Shown here: positions 16,905-25,834 of the stretch, one piece after another | Numbering within the stretch: the stretch's first letter is position 1 | Layout of the letters: each line of letters begins with the position of its first letter | Assembly: GCA_002686945.1 (NCBI GenBank) | Contig: NYYZ01000034.1 | Location: forward strand, 1 to 37,428 | DNA from: Planctomycetota bacterium | GTDB lineage: Bacteria; Planctomycetota; UBA1135; GCA-002686595 | Reading direction: 5' to 3' | Length of the DNA: 37,428 nucleotides | Notes under the pieces: generated by a model | Database searches by the model: none | The model's input: only the letters and a program-made list of their open reading frames with translations | Told to the model about the DNA's origin: nothing | Translations under genes and position numbers: made by a program

Positions 16905-17563
16905 AGTGCCTCAGACCCAGAACTCCAGCGTGCCGTCGTGAAGGATTCACCCTGGCCGAAGCCGCCATTACGATCGCCATCGTGGGCATCAGCCTGGCCT
17001 TTTCCGTACAGGCCCTGAACGGCGCCAGCCAGACCGCGGCCCATACCCAGCGCCTCAAGATCGCCCGTGAGCTGAGCATGGAAATGCTCGGGGAAATCGC
17101 TTCGGGCCTCTGGGCGGAAGACCTGGAGACCCTGCGCTACGGAACCTTTGCCAGCAAGGAGCGCCCCTCGTATTCCTATGAGTTGGCCCTGGGCGACGAA
17201 CTGTTGGAACCGGTGCGCTATGAGGACGAAACAGACGACTGGCGTCCCGAGCGCTTCGATAACTGGGCCTTCAATCGCGAGCGCGAGTTGGACGAGGATC
17301 CGGACCTTATCGATGAAGAGAGTGAAGAGCCCTTCGAGAAAATCCGCATCCGGGTTTCCTTCCCCCCACTGCCGGGACTCGAACACCTGGACAACTTCGT
17401 GGAGTTCGAGCGTTGGTTCGCCTGGAGTCAGGTCTACATGACCGAAGACGAGGAAGGGGTGGAAGATCTGGAGAACACCGCCCTGCCCGGCGAAGATCTG
17501 GGCAACGGTTCTGGCGCTGGCGCAGGCGGCGGAAATGACCCATCATCAGGAGGTCGCAAGTGA
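16901..17563 (+). CDS. gspI: Minor pseudopilin GspI-like
   Basis: This is a 220-residue minor pseudopilin, probably part of the tip complex with GspJ and GspH. The leader ends at G15, followed by FTLAEAAITIAIVGISLAFS with E20 at +5. The C-terminal half is strongly acidic and ends in a glycine-rich tail (about 202-220), which is not usual for GspI. The start is TTG, sharing TTGA with the gspH stop. Assignment as GspI rather than another minor pseudopilin rests on position between gspH and gspJ and on size. The stop overlaps the gspJ start by one base. Confidence 0.82.
   Translation: MKCLRPRTPACRREGFTLAEAAITIAIVGISLAFSVQALNGASQTAAHTQRLKIARELSMEMLGEIASGLWAEDLETLRYGTFASKERPSYSYELALGDELLEPVRYEDETDDWRPERFDNWAFNRERELDEDPDLIDEESEEPFEKIRIRVSFPPLPGLEHLDNFVEFERWFAWSQVYMTEDEEGVEDLENTALPGEDLGNGSGAGAGGGNDPSSGGRK
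17548..17554 (+). promoter_or_regulatory. Strong ribosome-binding site for gspJ
   Basis: AGGAGGT inside the end of gspI is a full Shine-Dalgarno match. It sits eight bases before the ATG at 17563 and five before a GTG at 17560, so the ATG is preferred. It is the strongest such site seen in the operon. Confidence 0.7.
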
Positions 17564-18474
17564 TGGGCCGCCACCAGAATCGCCGGGGTTTCACCATGGT
17601 GGAAGTACTGGTCGCCCTCTTGATCATGGCCCTCATGCTGACCAGCATCACGCGCATGTTGACCACCGTACGCACCACCCGGGACCACATCCATAACACC
17701 CAGGAGACCATGCTCGCGGGCCCGGCAATAGTCGATTTGATCGAGCGCGACCTGATGGGCTTGAGCATCCTCGATCGCCCTCATCATCAACTGATCAGCA
17801 TTCGCAATCGGGTCGAACTGGGCCTCGACGCCGACCGCATTGACTTTGTGACCACCACAGACGGCAAGGAGTGGGAGGTTTTTGACCAGCGGGCTGTGCG
17901 CGCAGACATGAACGAGGTGGGATACGTGGCCCGACCCAACCCCGAATACGACGAGTTCCTGGAACTCTTCCGCCGGGAGGATCTGGGTATCGATGAGGAT
18001 CCCTTCGAAGGTGGTCGTTACACGTTCCTGCACGATCGGGTCTTGGGCATCGAAATCGAAGCCTATGACGAAGAGGGAATCGACGCAGAACCCATCGAAG
18101 ATTGGGGCAACCAAGAAGGGGATGAGGAGACCTCTGGCTTGCCGATCTGGATCAAGATATCAGTCACCCTGGAACTTGCACCACGCCTCCTACGTGAGCA
18201 ATTGGTGCGCACCAACCCCGGTGATAGAGTTGTGACCTACACCCGCATCGTGCGATTCCCCGAGACCATGCGCATCGCCCAGGAGAACACCCCGCGGGTT
18301 GCGATCCCCGCACCCTCTGAGGCAGCAGGGGGCGCGAACGACCCAGTCCAGGGAGGCTTGCCAGGCGGCGCTGCCGGGGGCGGCCGAGGGGGCCTCGGCG
18401 GCCTCGACGGCCCCCTCCCCGGAGAGGGAGATGCACGCAGCGGCGGCCAAGGGAGCGGTCGCAAGGACGAATAG
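17563..18474 (+). CDS. gspJ: Minor pseudopilin GspJ-like
   Basis: This is a 303-residue minor pseudopilin at the end of the gsp run. A short basic leader ends at G9, followed by FTMVEVLVALLIMALM with E14 at +5. The N-terminal helix continues through RTTRDHIHNTQETM, and LIERDLMGLSIL resembles the GspJ core. The last ~60 residues are a glycine-rich, low-complexity tail ending in basic and acidic residues. This parallels the tail of GspI and is not part of the GspJ fold. The start is fixed by the AGGAGGT site. The gene converges on serS. No gspK, L, M or C follows. Confidence 0.85.
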   Translation: MGRHQNRRGFTMVEVLVALLIMALMLTSITRMLTTVRTTRDHIHNTQETMLAGPAIVDLIERDLMGLSILDRPHHQLISIRNRVELGLDADRIDFVTTTDGKEWEVFDQRAVRADMNEVGYVARPNPEYDEFLELFRREDLGIDEDPFEGGRYTFLHDRVLGIEIEAYDEEGIDAEPIEDWGNQEGDEETSGLPIWIKISVTLELAPRLLREQLVRTNPGDRVVTYTRIVRFPETMRIAQENTPRVAIPAPSEAAGGANDPVQGGLPGGAAGGGRGGLGGLDGPLPGEGDARSGGQGSGRKDE

Positions 18475-18475
18475 T

Positions 18476-18490
18476 CGTGGCCCAGCCACG
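18476..18490. terminator. Hairpin between convergent gspJ and serS
   Basis: CGTGGC (18476-18481) pairs with GCCACG (18485-18490) around CCA. It begins two bases after the gspJ stop and ends seven before the serS stop, occupying most of the 22-base gap. No T-run flanks it on either strand, so it may be a weak two-way terminator or a 3'-end stabiliser. Confidence 0.4.
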
Positions 18491-18496
18491 CCTCAC

Positions 18497-19780
18497 CTAG
18501 CCCCGCCCGAGTTCACCAATGACAGACCGGTTACCCATGTAGGGGCGTAGGGGCTCAGGCACATTCACCGATCCATCCTCGTTCTGGTGATTCTCCATGA
18601 GCGCAATCAACATGCGCGTGGAGGCGGCCACAGTGTTGTTCAGGGTGTGACAATGCTCAACCTTGCCGTCTTCGCCCCGGTAGCGCAGGTCCAAACGACG
18701 AGACTGAAAATCGTGGAAGCGTGAGGCGGAATGGGTTTCACCAAAACCGTCCCTGGAGGGCATCCAGGTCTCGATGTCAAACTTTTGCACCTGCCCCTGA
18801 CCCAGGTCCCCGCCGCACACATTGACCACGCGATAAGGCAGATCCAGGGACTGCATCAAGGCCTCGGCGTTGCCCAGGATCGCTGCGTGATGCTCTAGAG
18901 AACGTTTCTCATCGGCCACATCAATGATCACCTGCTCGACCTTCTGAAACTGGTGAACTCTGTAGAGACCGCGAGTGTCCTTGCCATAGGTGCCCGCCTC
19001 ACGGCGATAACAACTGGAATGGGCCACAAACTTTAGAGGCAGCTGGGCCCCATCGAGGATCTCTCCCGCGTGCATGGCGGTCAAGGGCACCTCGGCGGTG
19101 CCCACCAACCAGAGATCATCACGCTCGTCACAGCGATAGGCCTGATCCTCGCCTCCAGGGAAATAGCCGGTACCGCGCATTGCTTCCGTACGCACCAGGG
19201 TCGGCACGGTCACTGGCATGAATCCGCGCTCCACCATCTGGTCCAAGGCAAGGCGCATCACCGCCGATTCAAGCAACACCAGGTCACCCTTGAGCAGGTA
19301 GTTGCGGCTGCCCGCCAGTCGCGCGCCCCGCTCCACATCAATCCAGCCGTGCATTTCCCCCAGGTCCTGATGGGAACGGGCCTCGAACTCAAAACTCGTA
19401 GGTTGACCCCAGCGCCGGACCTCGGTGTTTTCCTCGTCGTCCTTGCCCTCAGGAACATCCGCCGCGGGAGGCATGGGCACACGCAACAAGAGTTCCTGCA
19501 GTTCTCCGGTAAGACCCTGCTGGCGCTCTTCCAGGGCCTTGAGTTCGGCCTTGTGCTCCTTCTGCTCGGCCACCAGTTGGCCGCGCTCCTCTTGAGAGGC
19601 CTGGGCGATCTTGCCCCCCGCCTGTTTCTGGCGTTGACGCAGCTGATCCACATTGACCCCCAGTTCGCGATGGGCGGCGTCGAGTTCGAGGATGCGGTCG
19701 ATCTCGCAGGAGATGTGTTTCTTGGTCGCGCCCGCCCGGACCAGGTCCGGGTTCTGGCGGATGAACTTGAGGTCCAGCAC
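18497..19780 (-). CDS. serS: Seryl-tRNA synthetase
   Basis: This cytoplasmic class II synthetase charges tRNA-Ser (and tRNA-Sec if present). The 427-residue protein is full length. The N-terminal antiparallel coiled coil (about 30-105) that grips the long variable arm is clear. Class II motif 2 appears as FRREAGTYGKDTRGLYRVHQF near 260, and motif 3 around 380-395 includes NNTVAASTRML. The start is GTG, followed by the conserved LDLKFIRQNPDLVR. It is the last gene of the long minus-strand block, 103 bases after the secreted-protein gene. Confidence 0.97.
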   Translation of the reverse strand: MLDLKFIRQNPDLVRAGATKKHISCEIDRILELDAAHRELGVNVDQLRQRQKQAGGKIAQASQEERGQLVAEQKEHKAELKALEERQQGLTGELQELLLRVPMPPAADVPEGKDDEENTEVRRWGQPTSFEFEARSHQDLGEMHGWIDVERGARLAGSRNYLLKGDLVLLESAVMRLALDQMVERGFMPVTVPTLVRTEAMRGTGYFPGGEDQAYRCDERDDLWLVGTAEVPLTAMHAGEILDGAQLPLKFVAHSSCYRREAGTYGKDTRGLYRVHQFQKVEQVIIDVADEKRSLEHHAAILGNAEALMQSLDLPYRVVNVCGGDLGQGQVQKFDIETWMPSRDGFGETHSASRFHDFQSRRLDLRYRGEDGKVEHCHTLNNTVAASTRMLIALMENHQNEDGSVNVPEPLRPYMGNRSVIGELGRG

Positions 19781-19883
19781 GGGTGGTTGGGTCGGTCGAG
19801 GGGTCTAAGAGAGACTGAGTGAGAACCGTGCTCCGGAAGCCAGGCTCAAGATGTCAGGATCCTTGTCAAAGGTCCAGCTTGGG

Positions 19884-21902
19884 TCAATCACGCCAAGAAG
19901 AGGTGATCTTGCCAAACAGCTTGTTCTTCTTCACTAATAATTGCACCTCGTAGTCCTCAGTCCCCTTGCGCAGGTCCAGTTCAAGATCCTTGGGAAACCA
20001 GGTCGCCGAGTAGCCGAACTTGCTCATGGCCTCACGATCCATGTGGACCCCCATGGCATCCCCCTTGCTGCCACGTTTGGATCCAGCCTTACGCCAGGAT
20101 ACGGCAGGATTCAGCACACAGTTCCAGAGGCGCTCATAGCGCTCGCCTGCCCTACCTGCCACTACAACGCTGCCCCCGGGAATCGTGAACTTGCCGTCCC
20201 CCTTTTCAATCTCGAACTCCAAGTCGAAGGGACCGCCTGCCTCAACCTTGACGGTCTCGCCAGCGGACACATCAAATGCCTTGGTGTTGTTGTCTCCGAG
20301 GATCAAGGCCTTCATGGACTGCAAGCGTTTGCCTTTGGACAACCGTCCATAGCTGATGCTGTAACGCCCCACTGGGACCTCAACCTTCTTGGCGGAAGTC
20401 AGATCAAAGTAACAGTTCGCGAAACGGTCTCGCCCCTTGACCACCAGAAAGTCGGGCTTGAGGCCCTTGCCCCAACTGAGGGTCAGCGCACCAGTGGGAA
20501 ACTGAACTCGCGTGGCCTGCAGCTGGGCACCGCCGTTGAGAGGCTCCAACTGATACCACGCCTCCCCCACCTTGACGTACTCGCTGTAGGGCACGGCTCG
20601 TTTGCCCTCACCGATGACCATCGAATCCACCTCTGGCTCAAAGTGATCAGTGGAGATACCCATGCTTCCCCAGGAAAGAGGAACGTCCCCGTAGACCCCG
20701 TTGAGATTCTCGTCGATGATGCGCAGAGGCGTACCGTCCAAGTCGTAGCGCGCAGAACCAGCCGGAGCCAGGTAGATGCCTGCAAACTTGTCTTGGATAG
20801 CTGCATTCATTTCGAGGCCTTGGTACTGCAGTTTTTCGTGACCCACGACAGCCAGAAAACCCCAACCCCGCTTGGCCTCCCCATCCCCTAGCTGCAACTC
20901 AACTGCCTGTGGCTTGCCACGCAGGGGAATCTCAAGGTCCCCGACCCCATCCCCATCCGTATCCAGCATGACTTCGGCGGCCTTTGTGCGAATCGCAGTG
21001 GGGCCTCCCTCCATGCGCGCGAATTTCGAAGTGGAATCCACGCCTTTGAGGGCCAGCATGGGCCAGATCACATAATGCGAATCGAGCCGGTAGTTGGGCC
21101 TCTGCAGGGATTCGATCTCGGCAAGCATCTCAAAGCTCGAGCTGAGCACAACCGGCTTGGAAAACTCTGCAGCAGCGAGCGCTTCCGGCGACCCCTCTTC
21201 TGGAGGCTTGCCATAACCGAGTTTTTCAAGGGCCTTCAGCCGCACAGCAAAGCTCTTGAAAACTGTGTCTTTCAGTCCAATCTCATCGCGTGTCTCTATG
21301 CACCTGGAATAGGCCTTGGCCGCTGCCTTGTAGTCTGGCCCGTTCTTCTCGTAGGCACTGTCGTAGGAGAGCGCCACATACTGCCATGAATTGGACTCGA
21401 AGTAGCGATCCCGAATTTTTCCGAATGCATCCGCCAGAACCGTGAACTCCCCCCCGATGCGGTTGAATTCACCACGATCCCTGCTGCCGGCAACGTTGGC
21501 CTGCCACTCCTCGGCAAGCTTGTCATAGCTCACACGCAAGCGCCGTCGATCGCGCTTGAGGGGCCCCGGCAGGCTTGAGAAGAAGGTCTCCATCTTGTCA
21601 CAAAAATCCGTACGCACCTCCGCCTTCCAGGTCTCGCGCAAAGCCTCCATGCGCTCGAAGACCAATTCGTTGGGGTTGTTCACGATGCCCTCTGCAACCT
21701 CAAGGATAAAAGCCACCGCTCCATCCATGTCCCCCTTGACCAACTGGCGCATGCGCGACTTGTCCCCCACCTTACGCGCCAATTCAAAACTGGACTTGAA
21801 AGTCTCCTGAGCCCCAGGAGGAGCCAGAACGGGACGCGCCCCCAGCATGGAAGTGCAGAAAACGATCAACAACAAACTGAAATGACGCGGGTTCGGTTTC
21901 AT
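19884..21902 (-). CDS. Large secreted protein with Asp-rich Ca-type loops
   Basis: I do not recognise the family. The 672-residue protein starts with a Sec signal peptide (basic MKPNPRHF, a hydrophobic stretch, then small residues before APPGAQE). Residues about 30-260 look helical, possibly TPR-like. The C-terminal two thirds are beta-rich. D314-TDGDGVGD resembles a calcium-binding loop of the thrombospondin-3/EF-hand type, and D397-ENLNGVYGD is a second similar loop. The C-terminus carries several lysine/glycine-rich strands. The ATG at 21902 gives a normal signal peptide; eight upstream residues were rejected. A sigma70-like promoter precedes it, so it may be transcribed on its own. Confidence 0.75.
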   Translation of the reverse strand: MKPNPRHFSLLLIVFCTSMLGARPVLAPPGAQETFKSSFELARKVGDKSRMRQLVKGDMDGAVAFILEVAEGIVNNPNELVFERMEALRETWKAEVRTDFCDKMETFFSSLPGPLKRDRRRLRVSYDKLAEEWQANVAGSRDRGEFNRIGGEFTVLADAFGKIRDRYFESNSWQYVALSYDSAYEKNGPDYKAAAKAYSRCIETRDEIGLKDTVFKSFAVRLKALEKLGYGKPPEEGSPEALAAAEFSKPVVLSSSFEMLAEIESLQRPNYRLDSHYVIWPMLALKGVDSTSKFARMEGGPTAIRTKAAEVMLDTDGDGVGDLEIPLRGKPQAVELQLGDGEAKRGWGFLAVVGHEKLQYQGLEMNAAIQDKFAGIYLAPAGSARYDLDGTPLRIIDENLNGVYGDVPLSWGSMGISTDHFEPEVDSMVIGEGKRAVPYSEYVKVGEAWYQLEPLNGGAQLQATRVQFPTGALTLSWGKGLKPDFLVVKGRDRFANCYFDLTSAKKVEVPVGRYSISYGRLSKGKRLQSMKALILGDNNTKAFDVSAGETVKVEAGGPFDLEFEIEKGDGKFTIPGGSVVVAGRAGERYERLWNCVLNPAVSWRKAGSKRGSKGDAMGVHMDREAMSKFGYSATWFPKDLELDLRKGTEDYEVQLLVKKNKLFGKITSSWRD

Positions 21903-21953
21903 GGGAAATCTGCCCCGGGGCACCAAGAAGGGACGCTACTGGGGCTTAACCCG

Positions 21954-21982
21954 ATTCTAGCGCCTGCCGGGGGTACTATGAA
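21954..21982 (-). promoter_or_regulatory. Candidate sigma70 promoter of secreted-protein gene
   Basis: On the minus strand a -35 box TTCATA (21982-21977), a 17-base spacer and a -10 box TAGAAT (21959-21954) lie 51 bases before the ATG at 21902. Matches are four and five of six. The same -10 hexamer occurs upstream of sucC and of the PTS gene. Confidence 0.45.
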
Positions 21983-22048
21983 CGCCCCCAGGCTCAAGAT
22001 CCCAGGAGTACCACTCCTACCGCGCCTGGCCCGGCGACGCAAGCGTCC

Positions 22049-22885
22049 TCAGCCCTTGCGGCGCGCGGAGGCCCGCTTGAGCATGGAGCGTTCGCTGCGC
22101 GAGAGCGAGCTTATCCCTTCCCGCTGGATTTTCTGCAACAGCCGATCGAGTTCAGCTTCCTCCACCATCTGCACTTCTACCTTGCGTGCGGCCCAACGCG
22201 CCTGCAATCGATTCAGGGGGTCGAAGGACAGCCAGCCGCGCCAAGCCGCCAGCGCTCCCCAGGCCGCTCCTCCCAAATGCACCCAATGAGCCACACCATC
22301 GGAACCCCCGTCACGCAATTGCACCAGCACCCCCAGCAGATCTCCGGCAATCACGATGGTCGCCAGGACCCACAACTGCACGGGGATGAAGAGCACCAAC
22401 ACCATGCGCTTGGGGTGCATCACCGCACAGCTGACCACAATTCCAAGTACCGCGCCGGATGCCCCCACCACCGGACGACTGCCAGCCGAAACCCAAACCG
22501 CAAACAGATGCACCAAGGCTCCGATCACTCCGGCCAAAAAGAACTGGGTGTACAACCTGCGGGCACCGATCGACCCTTCAAGCATGGTGCCAAAAAAGTA
22601 CAGCCCGAGCATGTTGAACAGTATGTGGCTCAACCCCATGTCGGAATGCAGGAACATGTAGGTGCCCAACTGCCAGAAGGGAAAGAAGGGGGCCATGGAA
22701 CCCCAACGGTTGGCATCAAGTCCAAGCCAGGTAGGGACACCTTCGCGCAGGACAGGTGCAAAAGTCGCGATCAGGTAGAGCACATAGACTGCCACCATCA
22801 CGATCAACAGCCGGCGCACCCCAGGGGTCAGAGGGGGAAATCCGATCTGAGGGCCCCCGTGGCCTCCGGCTCCTTCAAAGGACAT
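22049..22885 (-). CDS. Rhomboid intramembrane serine protease
   Basis: Rhomboids cleave transmembrane substrates within the membrane. The 278-residue protein has six or so hydrophobic segments. The catalytic serine is S143 in GASGAVLG, the partner histidine is H203 in VHLGGAAWG, and the oxyanion-side HxxxN pair is H87/N91 in SHILFNMLGL. The C-terminal cytoplasmic extension (about 230-278) with LLQKIQREGISSLSRSE resembles the tail of many bacterial rhomboids. It starts three bases after the folD stop, so it is almost certainly co-transcribed. Substrates are unknown. Confidence 0.93.
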   Translation of the reverse strand: MSFEGAGGHGGPQIGFPPLTPGVRRLLIVMVAVYVLYLIATFAPVLREGVPTWLGLDANRWGSMAPFFPFWQLGTYMFLHSDMGLSHILFNMLGLYFFGTMLEGSIGARRLYTQFFLAGVIGALVHLFAVWVSAGSRPVVGASGAVLGIVVSCAVMHPKRMVLVLFIPVQLWVLATIVIAGDLLGVLVQLRDGGSDGVAHWVHLGGAAWGALAAWRGWLSFDPLNRLQARWAARKVEVQMVEEAELDRLLQKIQREGISSLSRSERSMLKRASARRKG

Positions 22886-22888
22886 GCG

Positions 22889-23797
22889 CTAGGCCTCCGC
22901 GCCCTCGGTACATGCCGCCGCTTCCGCCAACAGGACCTCCGGGTCCAATCCAACACTCCGGGCTGCGCCACAGAAGGTATTCCTGATCAACATGGCTATG
23001 GTCATGGGCCCGATACCGCCGGGCACCGGAGTGAGGGCGCTTGCGCGCCCCATCATTCCATCCTGATCAGCATCCCCGACAAGCTTGCCGTCCTCACCAC
23101 GATTGATCCCCACATCCAACACAATCGCTCCGGACCGCACCCAGTCACCTTGAATCAGCTTGGCCCGACCCACAGCGGCCACCAGCACATCGGCCTGACG
23201 GCAATGCACCGCAAGATCCTGAGTTCGAGAGTGACAGACCGTGACGGTGGCGTTGCGCCCCATGGCCAGGGCCGCAAGGGGCTTGCCCACAAGCATGGAA
23301 CGCCCGACAATCACCATGTGCTGGCCGCTGATGTCGATGGAATGACGATCTAGCAACTCAATACAACCGGCGGGAGTACAAGGCTTGTGGCCAGGACGGC
23401 CCAGGGTCCAGGCCGCAACCGAACGGGGAGACAACCCATCCACATCCTTGGCAGGATCGAGACAATCCACTACTGCCCCGGCGTCCAGCGTTCCGGGGAG
23501 AGGCAACTGCACCAAGATCCCGTGCACATTGGGATCCTGATTGAGTCTCTCTACTTCAGCTTCAAGGGCTTGCTGAGAGACCGTCTCTGGCAGGCGAATC
23601 GTATTCACCTCGAAGCCTGCCCCGCTGGCAGCCCGGTCCTTGTTCCGCACATAGACCTGACTGGCAGGATCTTCTCCCACCAGGATCACCACCAGGCCGG
23701 GCTTCACATTGTGAGGCTTGAGCTTCGCGGTAGCCTTGGCCAGCTCCGCTCGAATCGCGAGTGCAGTGGCTTTTCCATCAAGGATTTGGGTCTCCAT
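22889..23797 (-). CDS. folD: Bifunctional methylene-THF dehydrogenase/cyclohydrolase
   Basis: FolD interconverts 5,10-methylene-THF and 10-formyl-THF in cytoplasmic one-carbon metabolism. The 302-residue protein shows YVRNKDRA with the catalytic lysine, VDGLSPRS, the cofactor-side GRSMLVGKPLA and the C-terminal signature PVPGGIGPMT. Two adjacent ATGs exist; the second (23797) has AGGA five bases upstream and was preferred over 23800. It sits 39 bases downstream of ccsA in the same operon, a neighbour with no obvious functional link. Length is normal. Confidence 0.97.
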   Translation of the reverse strand: METQILDGKATALAIRAELAKATAKLKPHNVKPGLVVILVGEDPASQVYVRNKDRAASGAGFEVNTIRLPETVSQQALEAEVERLNQDPNVHGILVQLPLPGTLDAGAVVDCLDPAKDVDGLSPRSVAAWTLGRPGHKPCTPAGCIELLDRHSIDISGQHMVIVGRSMLVGKPLAALAMGRNATVTVCHSRTQDLAVHCRQADVLVAAVGRAKLIQGDWVRSGAIVLDVGINRGEDGKLVGDADQDGMMGRASALTPVPGGIGPMTIAMLIRNTFCGAARSVGLDPEVLLAEAAACTEGAEA

Positions 23798-23836
23798 CAT
23801 TTTCCTGACTCAAGTTCTAATCTTAAAACATCGCTC

Positions 23837-25834
23837 TCAAGCCGCACCCTTCCCGCTCGAAGATCCCTTCATGTAGGCCACAAACCACCAAGCCAGTCCC
23901 CACAGAATCAGCGCCAAGTTCAAGCTGTGCCAGATCGTCATGGCCGTTGCAGCCCCCGTTGTGAATCCATAGGAGTGCAGCCCGACACCCAGCTGATTGA
24001 CGCCGAACCAGGAGAAAACCACTACGCTACCAAGGGCCACAGTGGTCAAGGCCAGGCCCAGGTCCTTGATCAGGCCTCCTTGGCGCGCATGCAAGATGAC
24101 CAACTGCCAGAGCACGATCACCAGAGCGCCATTCTCCTTCGGATCCCAACCCCAGAACCGACCCCAGGAGTAGTTTGCCCAGATGCCCCCCAGAATCGTC
24201 CCCACCAATGAGAACATGAGACCGAAGGCCACGACTCCGTAGATTGAACGGGTCAGGGCGCGATGCCAGCCCGCAGCGCTTGCACCGTGCCGTGTCCGGC
24301 GGGCTCGGACCAGGGGCAATGCGAGCACCCAGGTGGCCGCCAATGCCCAGGCAAAGAGGCCCGCGCAATAACCGAAGGTGATCGTTGTCACATGGGTGGA
24401 CAACCAGAAGTTGGTGTCCAACACAGCGGCCAGGTTCTTGATGGAGTCCCCCGTTGAAACCGCATCCAACTGTTCCAGGCGCAGCGCAAGGAACATGATC
24501 GCCACACCGAACACGGCTCCCAAGGGCAAGAGTGCCCGCTGACGTTGAATCCGCGCCACGCCCATAGACAAGAGTACGCCACAAACACCGATGAATGGGG
24601 CGGTTTCATAAAGGGTGGTGATTGGTGGTCGCTCGTTGATCCAACAACGCCAGCTGATCCCAATCAGCAAGGCTCCGGCGCCCCCTGCCAACGACCCCCA
24701 AGTAGACCACCCCAGCCAACGGGTACCAGGCAGGAGAGCCAGAACCCCACTCAGGAAAGCCACGATGAACAAGACGAGGGCCCAAGTGAAAAGCCCAGCA
24801 TTCCGGAAAGAGACCTCCGAGGCCACGCTCCGCAATTCCCCGCGCGCCTCCGCTCGCCGTGAAGTCACTTCAACCAGGCGTACCAGAGCGACTTGCAAGT
24901 CGTCCACGTGGCCAGCGGTGGCCGCATCCTGAGCAGTTCTCAACGCCACCAGGACCTCACGGCTGGTGGTGTGGTCTTCAGTCAGAATAGCAGCCAGGGC
25001 CTCGCCCAGATCCAACCATTCCTCGTCGTCTGTGCGCGTTCCGGCCGGGGGCACCAGGGACAATTCAGAGGATCCAGACAAAGATGCTGCTTCCAATGCC
25101 TCTCCAAGATCTGACGCCACACGCTGACCGTCTTCTCCTGCGGACTGCAGGGCCTCCCGGACCCCCTCAAGATTCGCCAGCACAGTCACCAGGTTCAGCT
25201 TGCCTGCAACAGCCCACTCCTCCACGGCTGATCCCGGTGGTGCGGAGATTTCCGCACGCACAGGTGCCAGAAGTCTGTGCAGGCCCTGCAATGTGCGCAG
25301 GCGCAGCGCAAAGTCAAGAGTCTGCGTCTCCTCACGTGCACGCTCACCCTCGTCCATGGCCTGAATACGCTGGGCACTCTGCATGAGTCTCACAGTCACC
25401 CCTTGCAATTCCTGCAAGCTGAAACGGTCGCGGCGGCCATGATCCTCAAGGTCCATGCCAACCGCGCGCAGCACACTGGTGTCATCGCAGATCAAGACCG
25501 GGTAGGTCATGGCCAACTCGGGGAAGAACATGCAATCCAAGACCCAGGCCACAGCGTCGATCTTGACTGTCTCGCCCTCCTGCTCGATCTTGACCTTACG
25601 CCCGGAAGAGAGTGCCAGGAGCTTGAAGTCGGCCCAAGTCCGCAAGGGCTTGACACGCCCCCCATGCTGAATAGGCAAGCCCTCCGCGATCGCGATCAAC
25701 TCTGGTGACCAATCGAACGAACGCGATGGAATGGAATCCTGTTGCGTAACCTGAGCTTGCAGGGGCACACACCAACCCACGCAGAGCCCGAGCAAGACAA
25801 GCTTCAAGGTCTGAAACATGATAATTCTGATCAC
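23837..25834 (-). CDS. ccsA: System II cytochrome c assembly protein CcsA/ResC
   Basis: CcsA/ResC, with ResB, carries heme across the inner membrane and attaches it to apocytochrome c. The 665-residue protein has an N-terminal signal-like helix and a long (~310-residue) extracytoplasmic extension, starting with IQHGGRVKPLRTWADF as in planctomycete and Bacteroidetes homologues. Eight or so membrane segments follow from residue ~335. The heme-handling tryptophan-rich motif is WGRFWGWDPKENGAL near 550-565. The start was set at GTG 25834, which shares GTGA with the resB stop and has GGGAG eight bases upstream; an ATG at 25819 is possible. Operon position after resB supports a shared complex. Confidence 0.92.
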   Translation of the reverse strand: MIRIIMFQTLKLVLLGLCVGWCVPLQAQVTQQDSIPSRSFDWSPELIAIAEGLPIQHGGRVKPLRTWADFKLLALSSGRKVKIEQEGETVKIDAVAWVLDCMFFPELAMTYPVLICDDTSVLRAVGMDLEDHGRRDRFSLQELQGVTVRLMQSAQRIQAMDEGERAREETQTLDFALRLRTLQGLHRLLAPVRAEISAPPGSAVEEWAVAGKLNLVTVLANLEGVREALQSAGEDGQRVASDLGEALEAASLSGSSELSLVPPAGTRTDDEEWLDLGEALAAILTEDHTTSREVLVALRTAQDAATAGHVDDLQVALVRLVEVTSRRAEARGELRSVASEVSFRNAGLFTWALVLFIVAFLSGVLALLPGTRWLGWSTWGSLAGGAGALLIGISWRCWINERPPITTLYETAPFIGVCGVLLSMGVARIQRQRALLPLGAVFGVAIMFLALRLEQLDAVSTGDSIKNLAAVLDTNFWLSTHVTTITFGYCAGLFAWALAATWVLALPLVRARRTRHGASAAGWHRALTRSIYGVVAFGLMFSLVGTILGGIWANYSWGRFWGWDPKENGALVIVLWQLVILHARQGGLIKDLGLALTTVALGSVVVFSWFGVNQLGVGLHSYGFTTGAATAMTIWHSLNLALILWGLAWWFVAYMKGSSSGKGAA

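Noticed and set aside
19781-19883. serS promoter from an exact TTGACA on the minus strand (19869-19864)
   Set aside because: No acceptable -10 hexamer lies 16-18 bases downstream, so the match is probably chance.
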